Shown here: positions 54,330 through 63,979 of the stretch, piece by piece
How positions within the stretch are numbered: position 1 is the first letter of the stretch
Layout: each line of letters opens with the position of its first letter
Source: CALMKX01 sp036274895
Lineage (GTDB): Bacteria > Acidobacteriota > Thermoanaerobaculia > Multivoradales > SZUA-115
Length of the DNA: 64,000 nt
Assembly: GCA_036274895.1 (NCBI GenBank)
Contig: DASUEU010000085.1
Span: 124,001 to 188,000 of the forward strand
Reading direction: 5' to 3'
The notes under the pieces: model-generated
The model's database searches: none
Told to the model about the DNA's origin: nothing
What the model saw: only the letters and a program-made list of their open reading frames with translations
Position numbers and translations under genes: made by a program

Positions 54330-56897
54330 ATGGAGTCATCGTTCGATCGCGAAATCCTGGCCGGCTTCGCCGCCGAGGTGCACGGCTATCTACCGCGCAT
54401 CGAGGGCTGCCTCGTCCTGGGCGAGAACGCCCCGGGGTTGGCCGCCGCCTTGGCGGAAGGGCACCGCTCTCTGCACAGCGTCAAGGGGGCGGCGGCGATG
54501 CTCGGCCTGGCCGAGCTGTCGGCGGTCGCGGCCCAGGCCGAGGCCCTCTTCGAGCAGGCCGCGGCCACCGGCCACGCCCTGACCGACGAGCAGCGGGGCA
54601 AGGTCACGGGATGGCTGGCCGAGATCGTTCGCAACTTGCCCGAGGTGCCGGGTGGCGGCAGCGAGCCGAGTGCCCCGCCGGCCACCTCCCCGCCCACCAG
54701 CACCGGTCTGGCGCTGGTTGGCGATCTCGAGGAGATCTTCCGCGAGGAGGCTCGGGACCACCTCGACCTGGCCCGGACCAGCTTGCGCTCCGCTGCGCTG
54801 CCCCTGGGTCCTTCGCCGAGCGTGGTCGCCGCCCTGCGGCGCAGCTTCCACACCCTCAAGGGAGCGGCCTCGATGATGGGGCTGGCTCCCCTGGCCGGGC
54901 TCGCTCACCAGAGCGAGGACCTGCTGGACGGCCTCGCCGACCAGGGCACCGAGGCTGGCAAGGAGACCCTCTCCCTGCTCGCCGACTCGCTCGACCAGAT
55001 CGAGGACCTGCTCCGCCAGCCGCAGGCCGAGGCCAGCTCCGAGGAGCGCCTGCGGGTGCCGGTCGCCGGCCTGGACCAGCTGGTGCGGCTGGTTGGCGAT
55101 CTGGTGGTGGAGCGCTCGGCGCTCGAGCGGCGCCAGCAGGCCCTCGCCCGCCAGGCGGCGGAGCTACGGCTGACCACCGACCGGGTGCGGGGCATCGCCG
55201 AGCGCCTCGAGACCGACTACGAGGTGCGCGCCCTCCAAACCGGCGGCCCCCGCTGGACCCTGCCGGGGCTCGGTGCTCCCGGGGGCGCCGACAGCCTCTT
55301 CGACGAGCTCGAACTGGACCGCTACACGCAATTCCACCAGCTCACCCGTGCCCTCGCCGAGACCTCTCACGACCTGTCGACCGTGGGCGGCGAGATCGCC
55401 GCCTCGAGCGCCGAGATCGAAGGATCCGTGCACCGCTTCTCCCGCCTCTCGGGCGATCTTCAGGACGGCCTCTTCGCCCTGCGCATGGTACCGCTCGCCA
55501 CTCTCGCCGGCCGCCTCGACCGCACCGCTCGCGCCACCGCCCGCGAGCGCGGCAAGTCAGTCCAGCTGATCCTCGAAGGCGAGGTCGTGGGGCTCGACAA
55601 GCAGGTCCTCGACCGCATCGCCGACCCCCTGGTGCACCTAGTGAGGAACGCCGTCGATCACGGTATCGAGCCGGCCGACGTCCGGGTCGGCCGAGGCAAG
55701 AGCGAGACCGGTCAGATCACCGTGCGCGCCCGTCAGCGCGGGCCCCAGGTCGAGATCGAGGTCGCGGACGACGGCGGCGGCTTCCAGCTCGAGGCGATCC
55801 GCGCCACCGCCGCGGCCCGCGGTCTGGCTGCCGCCGAGGCCCTCGAGCGGATGTCGGAGCGCGAGCTGGTCAGCCTGATCTTCGCCCCCGGCTTCTCGAC
55901 CGCCCGGTCGGTGGATGAGGTCTCGGGGCGCGGGGTCGGGCTCGACGTGGTCCGCTCGACTGTCCAGGCCCTGCGTGGCAGCGTCTCGACCGACTTCCAG
56001 TTCGGGCTCGGCAGCCGCTTCGTGCTGCGCCTGCCCACCCAGCTCGCCATCGCCCGGGTGCTGCTGGTCGCGGTGGGAGTCGAGCCCCTGGCGATCCCGG
56101 TCACCAGCGTCGAGCGGGTGTTTCGCCTCGACCCGGACCAGCTCGGCGAGCTCGAGGGGCAGCCGGCGCTGCGGCTCGATGACGGCTGGGTGAGAGTGCT
56201 CGAGCTGGCGGCTCTGGCCGGCTACAGCACCGGCGGGAGCGACGGCCCGGCCCGGCCGCCGGCCCTGCTGCTCACCACCTCGATTGGCCCGCTGGTGGTG
56301 ACCGTCGACGGCCTGGGTGATGCCCAGGAAGTGCTGGTCAAGGGTTTCGGCAGCCTGGTGGCCACCCTCGACGGCTTCCTCGGCACAACCATCCTCGGCG
56401 ACGGCTCACTGGTGCTGATCGCCGACGTCGACCGGCTGGCTGAAGCCTGGGAGCCCGGCGGGGGGACGCAGCCGGCGAGGTCCCGGCGGGAGCGGCCCCT
56501 CTCCGTATTGGTGGTGGACGACTCGCTCTCGGTACGCAAGGTGCTCGCCAACCTGCTCACCGGCCAGGGCTGGCAAGCCTGGGCGGCCAGGGACGGCATC
56601 GAGGCCCTGGAGGTGCTCGGCTCCCTCGCGAGCCCGCCGGACGCCGTGCTGCTCGACGTCGAGATGCCCCGTCTCGACGGCTACGGGCTGCTGAGCACCC
56701 TGCGCGCGCAGCAGCCCTACCGCACCCTGCCGGTGGTGATGCTGACCTCCCGGGCCGCCACCAAGCACCGCGAACGCGCCTTCGAGCTGGGCGCCTCGGA
56801 CTACCTGATCAAGCCCTATCACCCGGAGGTCCTGCTCGACACCCTCGAGCGGCTGGTGGACCGCTCGCGCCGGGCTCGCCCGATCCCCGCCTCGTAA
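54330..56897 (+). CDS. CheA-type hybrid histidine kinase (PilL/ChpA-like)
   Basis: An 855-residue kinase. It has two Hpt domains, His49 (LHSVKGAAAML) and His174 (FHTLKGAASMM); a dimerisation region VPVAGLDQLVRLVGDLVVERSALERR; an ATPase domain with N-box HLVRNAVDHGIE (Asn440) and DDGGGF, SGRGVGLDVVR; a CheW-like domain; and a C-terminal receiver with Asp776 (VLLDVEMPRLDGYG). This is a ChpA-like layout with fewer Hpt units than the Pseudomonas protein. ATG 54330 is used. It should phosphorylate the PilG/PilH-like regulators encoded upstream. Confidence 0.93.
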   Translation: MESSFDREILAGFAAEVHGYLPRIEGCLVLGENAPGLAAALAEGHRSLHSVKGAAAMLGLAELSAVAAQAEALFEQAAATGHALTDEQRGKVTGWLAEIVRNLPEVPGGGSEPSAPPATSPPTSTGLALVGDLEEIFREEARDHLDLARTSLRSAALPLGPSPSVVAALRRSFHTLKGAASMMGLAPLAGLAHQSEDLLDGLADQGTEAGKETLSLLADSLDQIEDLLRQPQAEASSEERLRVPVAGLDQLVRLVGDLVVERSALERRQQALARQAAELRLTTDRVRGIAERLETDYEVRALQTGGPRWTLPGLGAPGGADSLFDELELDRYTQFHQLTRALAETSHDLSTVGGEIAASSAEIEGSVHRFSRLSGDLQDGLFALRMVPLATLAGRLDRTARATARERGKSVQLILEGEVVGLDKQVLDRIADPLVHLVRNAVDHGIEPADVRVGRGKSETGQITVRARQRGPQVEIEVADDGGGFQLEAIRATAAARGLAAAEALERMSERELVSLIFAPGFSTARSVDEVSGRGVGLDVVRSTVQALRGSVSTDFQFGLGSRFVLRLPTQLAIARVLLVAVGVEPLAIPVTSVERVFRLDPDQLGELEGQPALRLDDGWVRVLELAALAGYSTGGSDGPARPPALLLTTSIGPLVVTVDGLGDAQEVLVKGFGSLVATLDGFLGTTILGDGSLVLIADVDRLAEAWEPGGGTQPARSRRERPLSVLVVDDSLSVRKVLANLLTGQGWQAWAARDGIEALEVLGSLASPPDAVLLDVEMPRLDGYGLLSTLRAQQPYRTLPVVMLTSRAATKHRERAFELGASDYLIKPYHPEVLLDTLERLVDRSRRARPIPAS

Positions 56898-56906
56898 AAG
56901 GAGCTC

Positions 56907-57974
56907 GTGTTGGCCAGAGAGCCTCTCGTCCTCAGGATCCTGCTCTGCACTGTCGTCCCCCTCGCGGCATGCTCCGAACCGGCTGATCGCGGTGCTCCAG
57001 CCGAGACGGTGCGAGCCCTGAACCTCTACAACTGGAGCGAGTACATCCCCCAGGAGCTGCTCGATGAGTTCGCCGGGCGGTGCCGATGCCCCGTCACCCT
57101 CGCGACCTACGAGTCGAACGAGGAGATGATCGCGGCCCTCGAAGCTGGGGGCGTGGCGAAGTACGACGTGGTGGTGCCGTCGGACGACGCGGTCCCGGGC
57201 ATGATCGACCGCGGGCTGCTGGCCCCCCTGCGCAAGGACAACCTGCCCAACCTGGTCAACGTCGAACCCCGCTTCCTCGACCCGGCCTACGACCCGGGCA
57301 ACCTCTTCACCGTGCCTTACCTCTACGGCACGACCGGCCTCTACGTGCGGGGCTCCGTGCCCGAGGAGCTGCGCACCTGGGGCCTGGTCTTCGACCCGGC
57401 TCTCGGTGGCAGATCCTTCACCCTGATCGACTCGAAGCGGGAGCTGATCGCCTTGGCCCTGCTCTACCTGGGTCTGTCGCCTAACAGCACGGTACCCACC
57501 GAGCTGGCGAGAGCGGGGGCCTTGATCGAAGAGGCCCGGCCCCGGTCGGTGGGCTTCTACGGCGGGGTCGAAGCCAAGACGCTGGTGGTCGAGGGCAGGG
57601 TCGAGGTGGCGATGACCTACAACGGCGACGCTCTCCGGGGCACCGAGGAGCTCCCGGACTCGACCTACTTCGTCCCCCGAGAGGGGGCCACCCTGTGGAT
57701 GGACAACCTCGCCGTTCCCGCCCGCGCCCCCCACCGGCAGGTGGCCGAAGAGTTCATCAACTTCCTGCTCGAGCCCGGGGCCGGGGCCCGGCTCGCCAAC
57801 TACAACCACACGGCGAGCCCCAACCGCGCGACCCTGCCTGCCATCGAGCCGGCCGATCGCGCCAACCGGGTGATCTACCCGAGCCAAGCCGAGCTGGCCC
57901 GCCTCCACCTGCTCGCCAACCTCGGCAGCGACCTCGCGCTCTACGACCAGCTCTGGAAGCGGCTACGCCCGTAG
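56907..57974 (+). CDS. PotD-type polyamine-binding lipoprotein, orphan
   Basis: A 355-residue extracytoplasmic solute-binding protein. Lipobox PLAAC (Cys22), then LNLYNWSEYIPQELLDEFA, YESNEEMIAALEAG, YDVVVPSDDAVPGMI and VPYLYGTTGLYV, all typical of spermidine/putrescine-binding proteins. No ABC transporter genes are adjacent. It starts 9 bases after cheA with AAAGGAG, so it is probably cotranscribed with the chemosensory genes and may present polyamines to the receptor; that role is inference. Confidence 0.88.
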   Translation: MLAREPLVLRILLCTVVPLAACSEPADRGAPAETVRALNLYNWSEYIPQELLDEFAGRCRCPVTLATYESNEEMIAALEAGGVAKYDVVVPSDDAVPGMIDRGLLAPLRKDNLPNLVNVEPRFLDPAYDPGNLFTVPYLYGTTGLYVRGSVPEELRTWGLVFDPALGGRSFTLIDSKRELIALALLYLGLSPNSTVPTELARAGALIEEARPRSVGFYGGVEAKTLVVEGRVEVAMTYNGDALRGTEELPDSTYFVPREGATLWMDNLAVPARAPHRQVAEEFINFLLEPGAGARLANYNHTASPNRATLPAIEPADRANRVIYPSQAELARLHLLANLGSDLALYDQLWKRLRP

Positions 57975-57993
57975 GGGCGCGGTCTCCGCGCCC
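57975..57993. terminator. bidirectional terminator-like hairpin
   Basis: GGGCGCGG-TCT-CCGCGCCC exactly fills the 21-base gap between the polyamine-binding gene and the convergent kinase gene. Confidence 0.65.
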
Positions 57994-57995
57994 TC

Positions 57996-60900
57996 CTACA
58001 CCTCCGGCGCCGTGGCCGCGCGCAGGGCCGCCAGGGCGCGGTCGAGCTCGGCTTCGACCGCGCCGAGCCGCGCGGGCTCTACCGTGCCGGGCGCATCCGG
58101 GCCGTTGGCCGCTCGCTCCAGCTCCCCCAGTCGCTCGGCCAGGACGTTCGCTCCCAGCATCCCGGCGCTGCCGCGCAGGCTGTGGGCGGCGCGGCCGAGG
58201 GTGTCGAAGTCGCCCTCGCGGACGGCCCGGTGCATCCTCTCGAGCTGAGCCGGCGCCTTGTCGAAGAACAGCTCCACCACCTGGCGGCGAGCCTCGCCCC
58301 GGCCGCCGTCGAGCTCCCCCAGGCGGTCGAAGACCGCCTTGTCGAGCACGGCCCCCTGGTGCCCGGGCTCGACCGGTGGGCGGGAGCCGTCCGGCTCCGG
58401 CGCGCTCTGGCGCTCGAGCAGCTCGGCCAGGGCCGAGAGCCGCAGCGGCTTGGCCAGGAAACCGTCCATGCCGGCCGCCAGGCACGCGGCCCGGGCCTCG
58501 GAGGAGGAGTGAGCGGTCAGGGCCACTACCCTGGCCGGGCGATGGGGCGAGCCGGCGAGCCGGCGAACCATCTCGAAGCCGTCCATCCCCGGCATTTGCA
58601 CGTCGAGCAGCAGCAGGTCGTAGCGCTGCCGTTCGAGGGCCGCGAGGGCCTCGAAGGCGTCACAGGCCAGGTCCGCCTCGAAGCCCAGCCGGGCGAGCAT
58701 CAGGCCGCCGACCCGGCGGTTCACCTCGTCGTCGTCGGCGAGCAGGATGCGCAGTCGGGGATGGCGCGCCACCGCACCGCTCGGCGCCGTCGGGCGCGCT
58801 TCGACCGCGGGCGCCCTGCCCAGGGCGGCGTCGACGGCCGCCACGAGCTCGCGCAACTTCACCGGCGCCAGCACCGACGCCGGCAGCTCGGCCGGCAGGC
58901 TCGCCGGCTCCTGCCCGGCGACCGGCAGCCGCCGCAGGCCGACCACCCGGGTCAGCCCGGCCAGCTCGCTCAAGGCCCCCTGCGGATCGAACCAGCCCCG
59001 CAAACCGTCGATGCCGACCAGGGCGAGATCCTTGCGCGGCGGCTGCCGCGCGAGCGCGAGGGCCTCGGCCAGGCTGTTGACCCGGTGGACCTGCCATCCC
59101 CAGCGGGCCAGGGCGTCGGCGAGCACCCAGCGGGTGAACGGGCCGCGCTCGAGCAGCAGGGCGTGGCCCTGCGCCGTTGCGGGTGCCGGGCTCGCCGGCG
59201 GCGCCTCGACCACCCCCACCTCCAGGTTGAAGGTGAAGGCCGAGCCGTGATCCAGCTCGCTCTCGACCCAGATGCGCCCGCCCATCATCTCGACCAGGTG
59301 GTGGCAGATGGCGAGGCCCAGCCCGGAGCCGCCGAAGCGCCGCGAGTGCGAGGCGTCGACCTGGCTGAAGGCGTCGAAGATGCGCTGCTGCTCCGCCGGA
59401 GCGATGCCGATGCCGGTGTCGCGCACCGAGAAGCGCAGGCCGAGGGGGCGGGCGGCGAGGTCTCCCTCCGGGCGTACCTCGACGAAAACGCCGCCCTCGT
59501 GCGTGAACTTCACGGCGTTGCCGATCAGGTTGACCAGGATCTGGCGCAGGCGGAACGAGTCGCCCACCACCCGCTCGGGCAGCCCCCAGTCCAGCCACAG
59601 GGCGAGGTCGAGCCCCTTTTCGGCCGCCCGCGGAGCGAGGATGGCGAGCGCCTCGTCGCAGCACTCGCGCAGGTCGATCTCGTGGTGCTCGAGGCGGACC
59701 TTCGCGGCTTCGAGCCGCGAGAAGTCGAGCACGTCGTCGATCAGCGCCTGGAGCACACCGCCGCTCTTGCGCACGATCTCGGCGTACTCCCGTTGCCGGG
59801 CGTCGAGCCCGGTCTCGAGCAGCAGCTGAGTCATCCCCAGCACGCCGTTCAAAGGGCTCCGGATCTCGTGGCTCATGGTGGCCAGGAAGCGGCTCTTGGC
59901 CTGGTTCGCCTCGGCCAGCTCCTGGGTGCGTTCCTCCACCCGCCGCTCCAGGTCCTCCTTCAAAGCCGCCAGCTCGAGGGTGGTGCGATGGAACTGGCGG
60001 GCGAGGGTGGCGGCGATTGAGAGCATCACCACGAACATGCCGAACATCGCCAGCCGGGGACCGTGGACGAAGCCGCGGTCGAGCAGAATGTCCCAGGTGA
60101 TGGTGGCGGCCACGAAGATGGCCCCGGCGACGATGAGCCAGGACTCCGGGTAGCGCCGCGGCCCCGGGCGGGCGAAGAGCCAGCAGCCGACCAGGGCCAG
60201 GAGCACCGCCAGGGCCTGCCAGAAGGGTAAGAGGCGCAGGTTGAGCCAGAGCCCGGGCTCGAGCATTACCGCAAGGCCGAGGGCCACCGCGGTGAACTGG
60301 AAGATCCGCAGCCCGCGACCGATCGCCAGGCCGAGCAGGGGCCAGATCAGCTGGATGGTGCTCGCCAGCTGGAAGTAGATCAGGCCGTGCTCGAGCTCCT
60401 TGAAGAGCAAGAAGTGGTCTCCCAGCTCGTACTTCCACTGACTGCGCAGCACCATGTAAACGGCGAACAGGACGGCGGTGGTCGAGAACCACAGGTAGGC
60501 CGGGCTGCCCTTTCGCTGGAAGACCTCGAGATGGAACAGGCCGAGGGCCAGGAGCAGCGCCCCGAAGATCAGGATCGGCAGCTCGGAGAGGACCTCCCGG
60601 CGCGCCAGCGTGGCGTGCTCACCGAAGAAGAACGGTCCCGCGTTCGGGCCGCCGACGCTGCCCCGGGTCACCGGGGACTTCCAGACCCGCAGGGCCAGGG
60701 TCAGAGTGCCGTCCGGGGCCACCAGATCGGTCGGCAGGGGATAGGTGAGGTGGCGGTCGTAGTCGATCTCGGGCTCGGGGGGCAGCCTGCCCACCTCGCC
60801 GACCATGCGTCCCCCGGCCCAGAGCTGGTAGGCGCTGTTGACCTTGCCGAGCGTGACCGCCAGATCCGCCGCCGGCGGGAGGGTACTCTCCCCGTCGGCC

Positions 60901-61184
60901 GGCACGATCTGGATCCTCAGCCGGTACCACGCCATCTCCTCGGGCCCCTCGCCGAAGCCGAAGGGGGTGGGCACTCGAATGGGCGACCAGCCTTCATCGC
61001 CGCCGTCCGGGGCGGCCCAGCCGAGGTCGTCGCCGCGGCGGAAGTCCCAGACCGTCTCGAGGTCGATCGGCTCGGTGCCGACCTGCCAGGTCAGGTGAGG
61101 GGAGGCGGCGAGGGCCGGAGTGACCGCCAGGGCGAGAGCGGCCGAGCAGGAAACGGCGATCCCCCGCAGGGTCCTGCCGCTCAT
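57996..61184 (-). CDS. hybrid sensor kinase with 7TM-DISM sensor, receivers and Hpt
   Basis: A 1062-residue membrane kinase. Signal peptide (CSAALALAVTPALA); periplasmic beta-sandwich of about 170 residues resembling the 7TMR-DISM extracellular domain; seven membrane helices; a coiled coil; HisKA with His439 (FLATMSHEIRSPLNGVLG); ATPase with GGSGLGLAICHHLVEMMGG; a degenerate receiver-like segment; an intact receiver with Asp861 (LLLLDVQMPGMDGFE); and a C-terminal Hpt with His1001 (AAHSLRGSAGML). A complete internal phosphorelay. It overlaps the upstream kinase gene by four bases, so both are made together. Confidence 0.92.
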   Translation of the reverse strand: MSGRTLRGIAVSCSAALALAVTPALAASPHLTWQVGTEPIDLETVWDFRRGDDLGWAAPDGGDEGWSPIRVPTPFGFGEGPEEMAWYRLRIQIVPADGESTLPPAADLAVTLGKVNSAYQLWAGGRMVGEVGRLPPEPEIDYDRHLTYPLPTDLVAPDGTLTLALRVWKSPVTRGSVGGPNAGPFFFGEHATLARREVLSELPILIFGALLLALGLFHLEVFQRKGSPAYLWFSTTAVLFAVYMVLRSQWKYELGDHFLLFKELEHGLIYFQLASTIQLIWPLLGLAIGRGLRIFQFTAVALGLAVMLEPGLWLNLRLLPFWQALAVLLALVGCWLFARPGPRRYPESWLIVAGAIFVAATITWDILLDRGFVHGPRLAMFGMFVVMLSIAATLARQFHRTTLELAALKEDLERRVEERTQELAEANQAKSRFLATMSHEIRSPLNGVLGMTQLLLETGLDARQREYAEIVRKSGGVLQALIDDVLDFSRLEAAKVRLEHHEIDLRECCDEALAILAPRAAEKGLDLALWLDWGLPERVVGDSFRLRQILVNLIGNAVKFTHEGGVFVEVRPEGDLAARPLGLRFSVRDTGIGIAPAEQQRIFDAFSQVDASHSRRFGGSGLGLAICHHLVEMMGGRIWVESELDHGSAFTFNLEVGVVEAPPASPAPATAQGHALLLERGPFTRWVLADALARWGWQVHRVNSLAEALALARQPPRKDLALVGIDGLRGWFDPQGALSELAGLTRVVGLRRLPVAGQEPASLPAELPASVLAPVKLRELVAAVDAALGRAPAVEARPTAPSGAVARHPRLRILLADDDEVNRRVGGLMLARLGFEADLACDAFEALAALERQRYDLLLLDVQMPGMDGFEMVRRLAGSPHRPARVVALTAHSSSEARAACLAAGMDGFLAKPLRLSALAELLERQSAPEPDGSRPPVEPGHQGAVLDKAVFDRLGELDGGRGEARRQVVELFFDKAPAQLERMHRAVREGDFDTLGRAAHSLRGSAGMLGANVLAERLGELERAANGPDAPGTVEPARLGAVEAELDRALAALRAATAPEV

Positions 61185-63979
61185 GCCATCGGCACCCCGA
61201 CCAGCCGGAACTCCAGGGAGACCGTGGTGCCCACCCCCACCTGGGAGTCGATGCGGATGGTGCCGCCGAGCTGCTCGACGAAGGCCCGCACGATCGAGAG
61301 CCCGAGCCCCGAGCCGCCGGTGCGCCGGGCGTTGGCGTTGTCCGCCTGGGCGAAGCGCTCGAAGAGCCGGCGCCGGAACTCCTCGGGGATGCCCGGGCCG
61401 TGATCGGTCACCGAGAGCCGGATCCGGCCGTCGTGCAGGCCGGTCTCGACCCGCACCCTCTGCCCGGTGGGGGAAAACTTGATGGCGTTCGACAGCAGGT
61501 TGTAGAGCACCTGCACCATGCGGTCGCGGTCGGTGGCGAAGCGCGCTGCCGGGTAGGAGTCGGCGAGATCGATGCCCACGCCCAGCGAGTCCGCCCAGCC
61601 GCGGATGCCTTCGATCGCCTCGGTCAAAAGCGGCCCGATCTCCGTCGGAGCCAGCTTCAAGGTCAGCTCACCCGCGGCCATCTTCTGCAGGTCCAGGAGG
61701 TCGTTGATCAGCCGCAGCAGCCTCTCGCCGTTGCGGGTGGCGATGGCCAGCAGCTCGGCCGCCTTCTCGGGCTGATCCGCCATGCGGCGGCTCTGGAGCA
61801 GGCCGAGGGAACCGAGCATCGAGGTCAACGGCGTGCGCAGCTCGTGGTTGACGGTCGAGATGAAGTCCTGCTTCATGCGATCGATCAGGTGGCGCTCGGT
61901 GACGTCGCGAAAGAAGCCGAGGGTGGCCACCGGCCGGCCGGCCTGGAAACGGCAGGACAGGCTGCCTTCGACCGGGATGCGGGCGCCGTCGCGGCGCACG
62001 AAGACGGTCTCGATGCTGCCCACCTTGCCGCCCTCGAAGATCCCGGCCATGACCTGCCGGCAGTGGGCATGCTGGGCCTCGTCGATCACCTGCCAGACCG
62101 AGAGGCCGGGCAGGTCGCTCTCGTCATAGCCCAGGGTCTCGCGCCAGGCGCGGTTGACGAAGAGCAGGTCGCCCTCGGGGGAAACGCTCTGGATCATGTC
62201 GTTGGCGGTCTCGATCAGCTCGCGGTAGTTGGCCTCGCTGGTGAGCAGCAGCTCCTCCGCGTGCTGGCGCTGCACGGCCCCGCCGAGGATGCGCGAGGCG
62301 GTCTCGAGGGCCTCGATCTCGGCGCTCGGCCAGGTGCGGGTCGGGTCCTCGGACTCGAGGGAGAGGATCCCCCAGCGCCGACCCCGGACCACCACCGGCA
62401 CCAGCGCCACCGAGTGGATGCCCCGCCGCTCGAAGGCCTCGCGCAGGAGCGCCGGCAGCTCGCGGACCGGGCCATGGACCGCGACCTCCGACGTGGGGCT
62501 CTCACCCAGCACCTCCAGCGCCTCGGTGCGGGGTCGCAGGTCGAGGATCTGCGAGTCGTCGAGATCCGCCTGGTGCGCCTGCCAGGTGCACAGCAGGGCG
62601 CCTGCGGGACCTTCGCCGAGCTGCCTTAGGTAGACGCGGTCGACCTCGGTGGCCCACCCGAGGCGCCCGAGCACGTCGCGTAGGCTCTGCTGCCAGCTGG
62701 AGGACAGCAGCAGCCGCTCGGCAGCGTCGCTGACCGCCTCGAGGATGCGGTCGCGCCGTTCCAGGGAGCGCTGGACCTGCTTCTGCTCGGTGATGTCCTC
62801 GCAGATCGTCACCAGGGCGATCGGATGGCCGTCCGGCCCGAGCAGGGGGTCCGAGATCAGCCGCACCGGGAAGACGCGGCCCTCCCGGTCGCGGTTCCAG
62901 CCCTCGCGGGCCCACAGCTGGAGCCCTCCCGACGGCGGACCCTCGGCCCCCGACGGCAGGCCGAAGCGGCTCGCCGGCTCGCCGATCAGCTCTTGCGGCC
63001 GGTAGCCGTGCATGCGGGCGTCGGCCGGGTTGGCGTAGAGGATGCGCCCACCGACGTCGGTCACCGTGACGCCGAGGCTCATGGTCTCCACCGCCTTCTC
63101 GAGCATGCGCAGGCGAGCCAGAGCGCTTTCCTTCTCGGCCTGCGTCTCGGCCAGCTCGAGGTCGACCCGTTCGAGCTGCCGGGTGCGCTCGGCGAGGACG
63201 GTATGGGCTGCGCTGGCCTCCTCCTGGGCACGGGCGGCCTCGCGCTGGAGCAACAGGACCTCGAAGAGGAGGCCGCCGAACACCGTCGAGATGGCCAGCA
63301 GCTCGTGGCCGTGTACGGCGACGAAGTGGCTGGATCCCAGGCCGGCCAGCCCCATCAGCTGCTCGAGCTGGCCGGCAGCCTGGGGGATCAGGGAGAGGAT
63401 CAAGCTGCGGGTCACCCAGGAGGCCCGGCCCCACTCCACTCGCGACAGGGCCAGCATCCCGGCGGTCACCAGGAGAGCCAGGTGCAGGGCGGCCATCACC
63501 GAGGCCAGGCGGCCCATCGGCGACGCCTCGGTCGAGGCGAGGAGGTAGAGCATCACCCCGCAGAGGGCCACCAGGGCCGGCACCGCCAGCGAGATCACGA
63601 GCGAGCGCATGCGCTCGAAGGAGCGCTCCCGCCAGCCCATGACCAGGATGGACAGGGCGATGTAGAGCACCGCGGTCCAGAAGCGCACGCCGGCCCGGGT
63701 CGCCTCGGCAGCCGCCTCGGCGGCGAAGCCGAGCCATTCGACCAGTACCGGCTGGCGCATGGCGCGCAACAGCTCGAGTGTGGCCAGGATCGGGAAGAAG
63801 GCCACCAACAGCAGCGCCGCCCGGCTCGGACCGCTGCGCAGGCGGGTCCAGGCCAGCAGGGAGCAGACCGCGAGCAGGCTGGCGTTGGCGCCGTCGAGCA
63901 GCCCGCTGAGCAAGTCGTCCACCGACGGCAGCAGGTGGAGGGCGGCGAGGGTGCTGATCGTGACGGTGGCGAGGATCAC
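61181..63979 (-). CDS. membrane PAS/GAF sensor histidine kinase (5' end may lie outside)
   Basis: At least 932 residues. Six to eight N-terminal membrane helices (about 1-240), a coiled coil, PAS (MLEKAVETMSLGVTVTDVGGRILYANP), GAF (about 435-590), a second PAS (YRELIETANDMIQSVSPEGDLLFVN), HisKA His712 (STVNHELRTPLTSMLG) and ATPase (LSNAIKFSP, TGGSGLGLSIVRAFVEQLGG). There is no receiver; phosphate probably passes to separate regulators. The first start seen is GTG 63979, but the frame is open to the window edge, so the gene may begin further upstream. Confidence 0.9.
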   Translation of the reverse strand: MILATVTISTLAALHLLPSVDDLLSGLLDGANASLLAVCSLLAWTRLRSGPSRAALLLVAFFPILATLELLRAMRQPVLVEWLGFAAEAAAEATRAGVRFWTAVLYIALSILVMGWRERSFERMRSLVISLAVPALVALCGVMLYLLASTEASPMGRLASVMAALHLALLVTAGMLALSRVEWGRASWVTRSLILSLIPQAAGQLEQLMGLAGLGSSHFVAVHGHELLAISTVFGGLLFEVLLLQREAARAQEEASAAHTVLAERTRQLERVDLELAETQAEKESALARLRMLEKAVETMSLGVTVTDVGGRILYANPADARMHGYRPQELIGEPASRFGLPSGAEGPPSGGLQLWAREGWNRDREGRVFPVRLISDPLLGPDGHPIALVTICEDITEQKQVQRSLERRDRILEAVSDAAERLLLSSSWQQSLRDVLGRLGWATEVDRVYLRQLGEGPAGALLCTWQAHQADLDDSQILDLRPRTEALEVLGESPTSEVAVHGPVRELPALLREAFERRGIHSVALVPVVVRGRRWGILSLESEDPTRTWPSAEIEALETASRILGGAVQRQHAEELLLTSEANYRELIETANDMIQSVSPEGDLLFVNRAWRETLGYDESDLPGLSVWQVIDEAQHAHCRQVMAGIFEGGKVGSIETVFVRRDGARIPVEGSLSCRFQAGRPVATLGFFRDVTERHLIDRMKQDFISTVNHELRTPLTSMLGSLGLLQSRRMADQPEKAAELLAIATRNGERLLRLINDLLDLQKMAAGELTLKLAPTEIGPLLTEAIEGIRGWADSLGVGIDLADSYPAARFATDRDRMVQVLYNLLSNAIKFSPTGQRVRVETGLHDGRIRLSVTDHGPGIPEEFRRRLFERFAQADNANARRTGGSGLGLSIVRAFVEQLGGTIRIDSQVGVGTTVSLEFRLVGVPMA

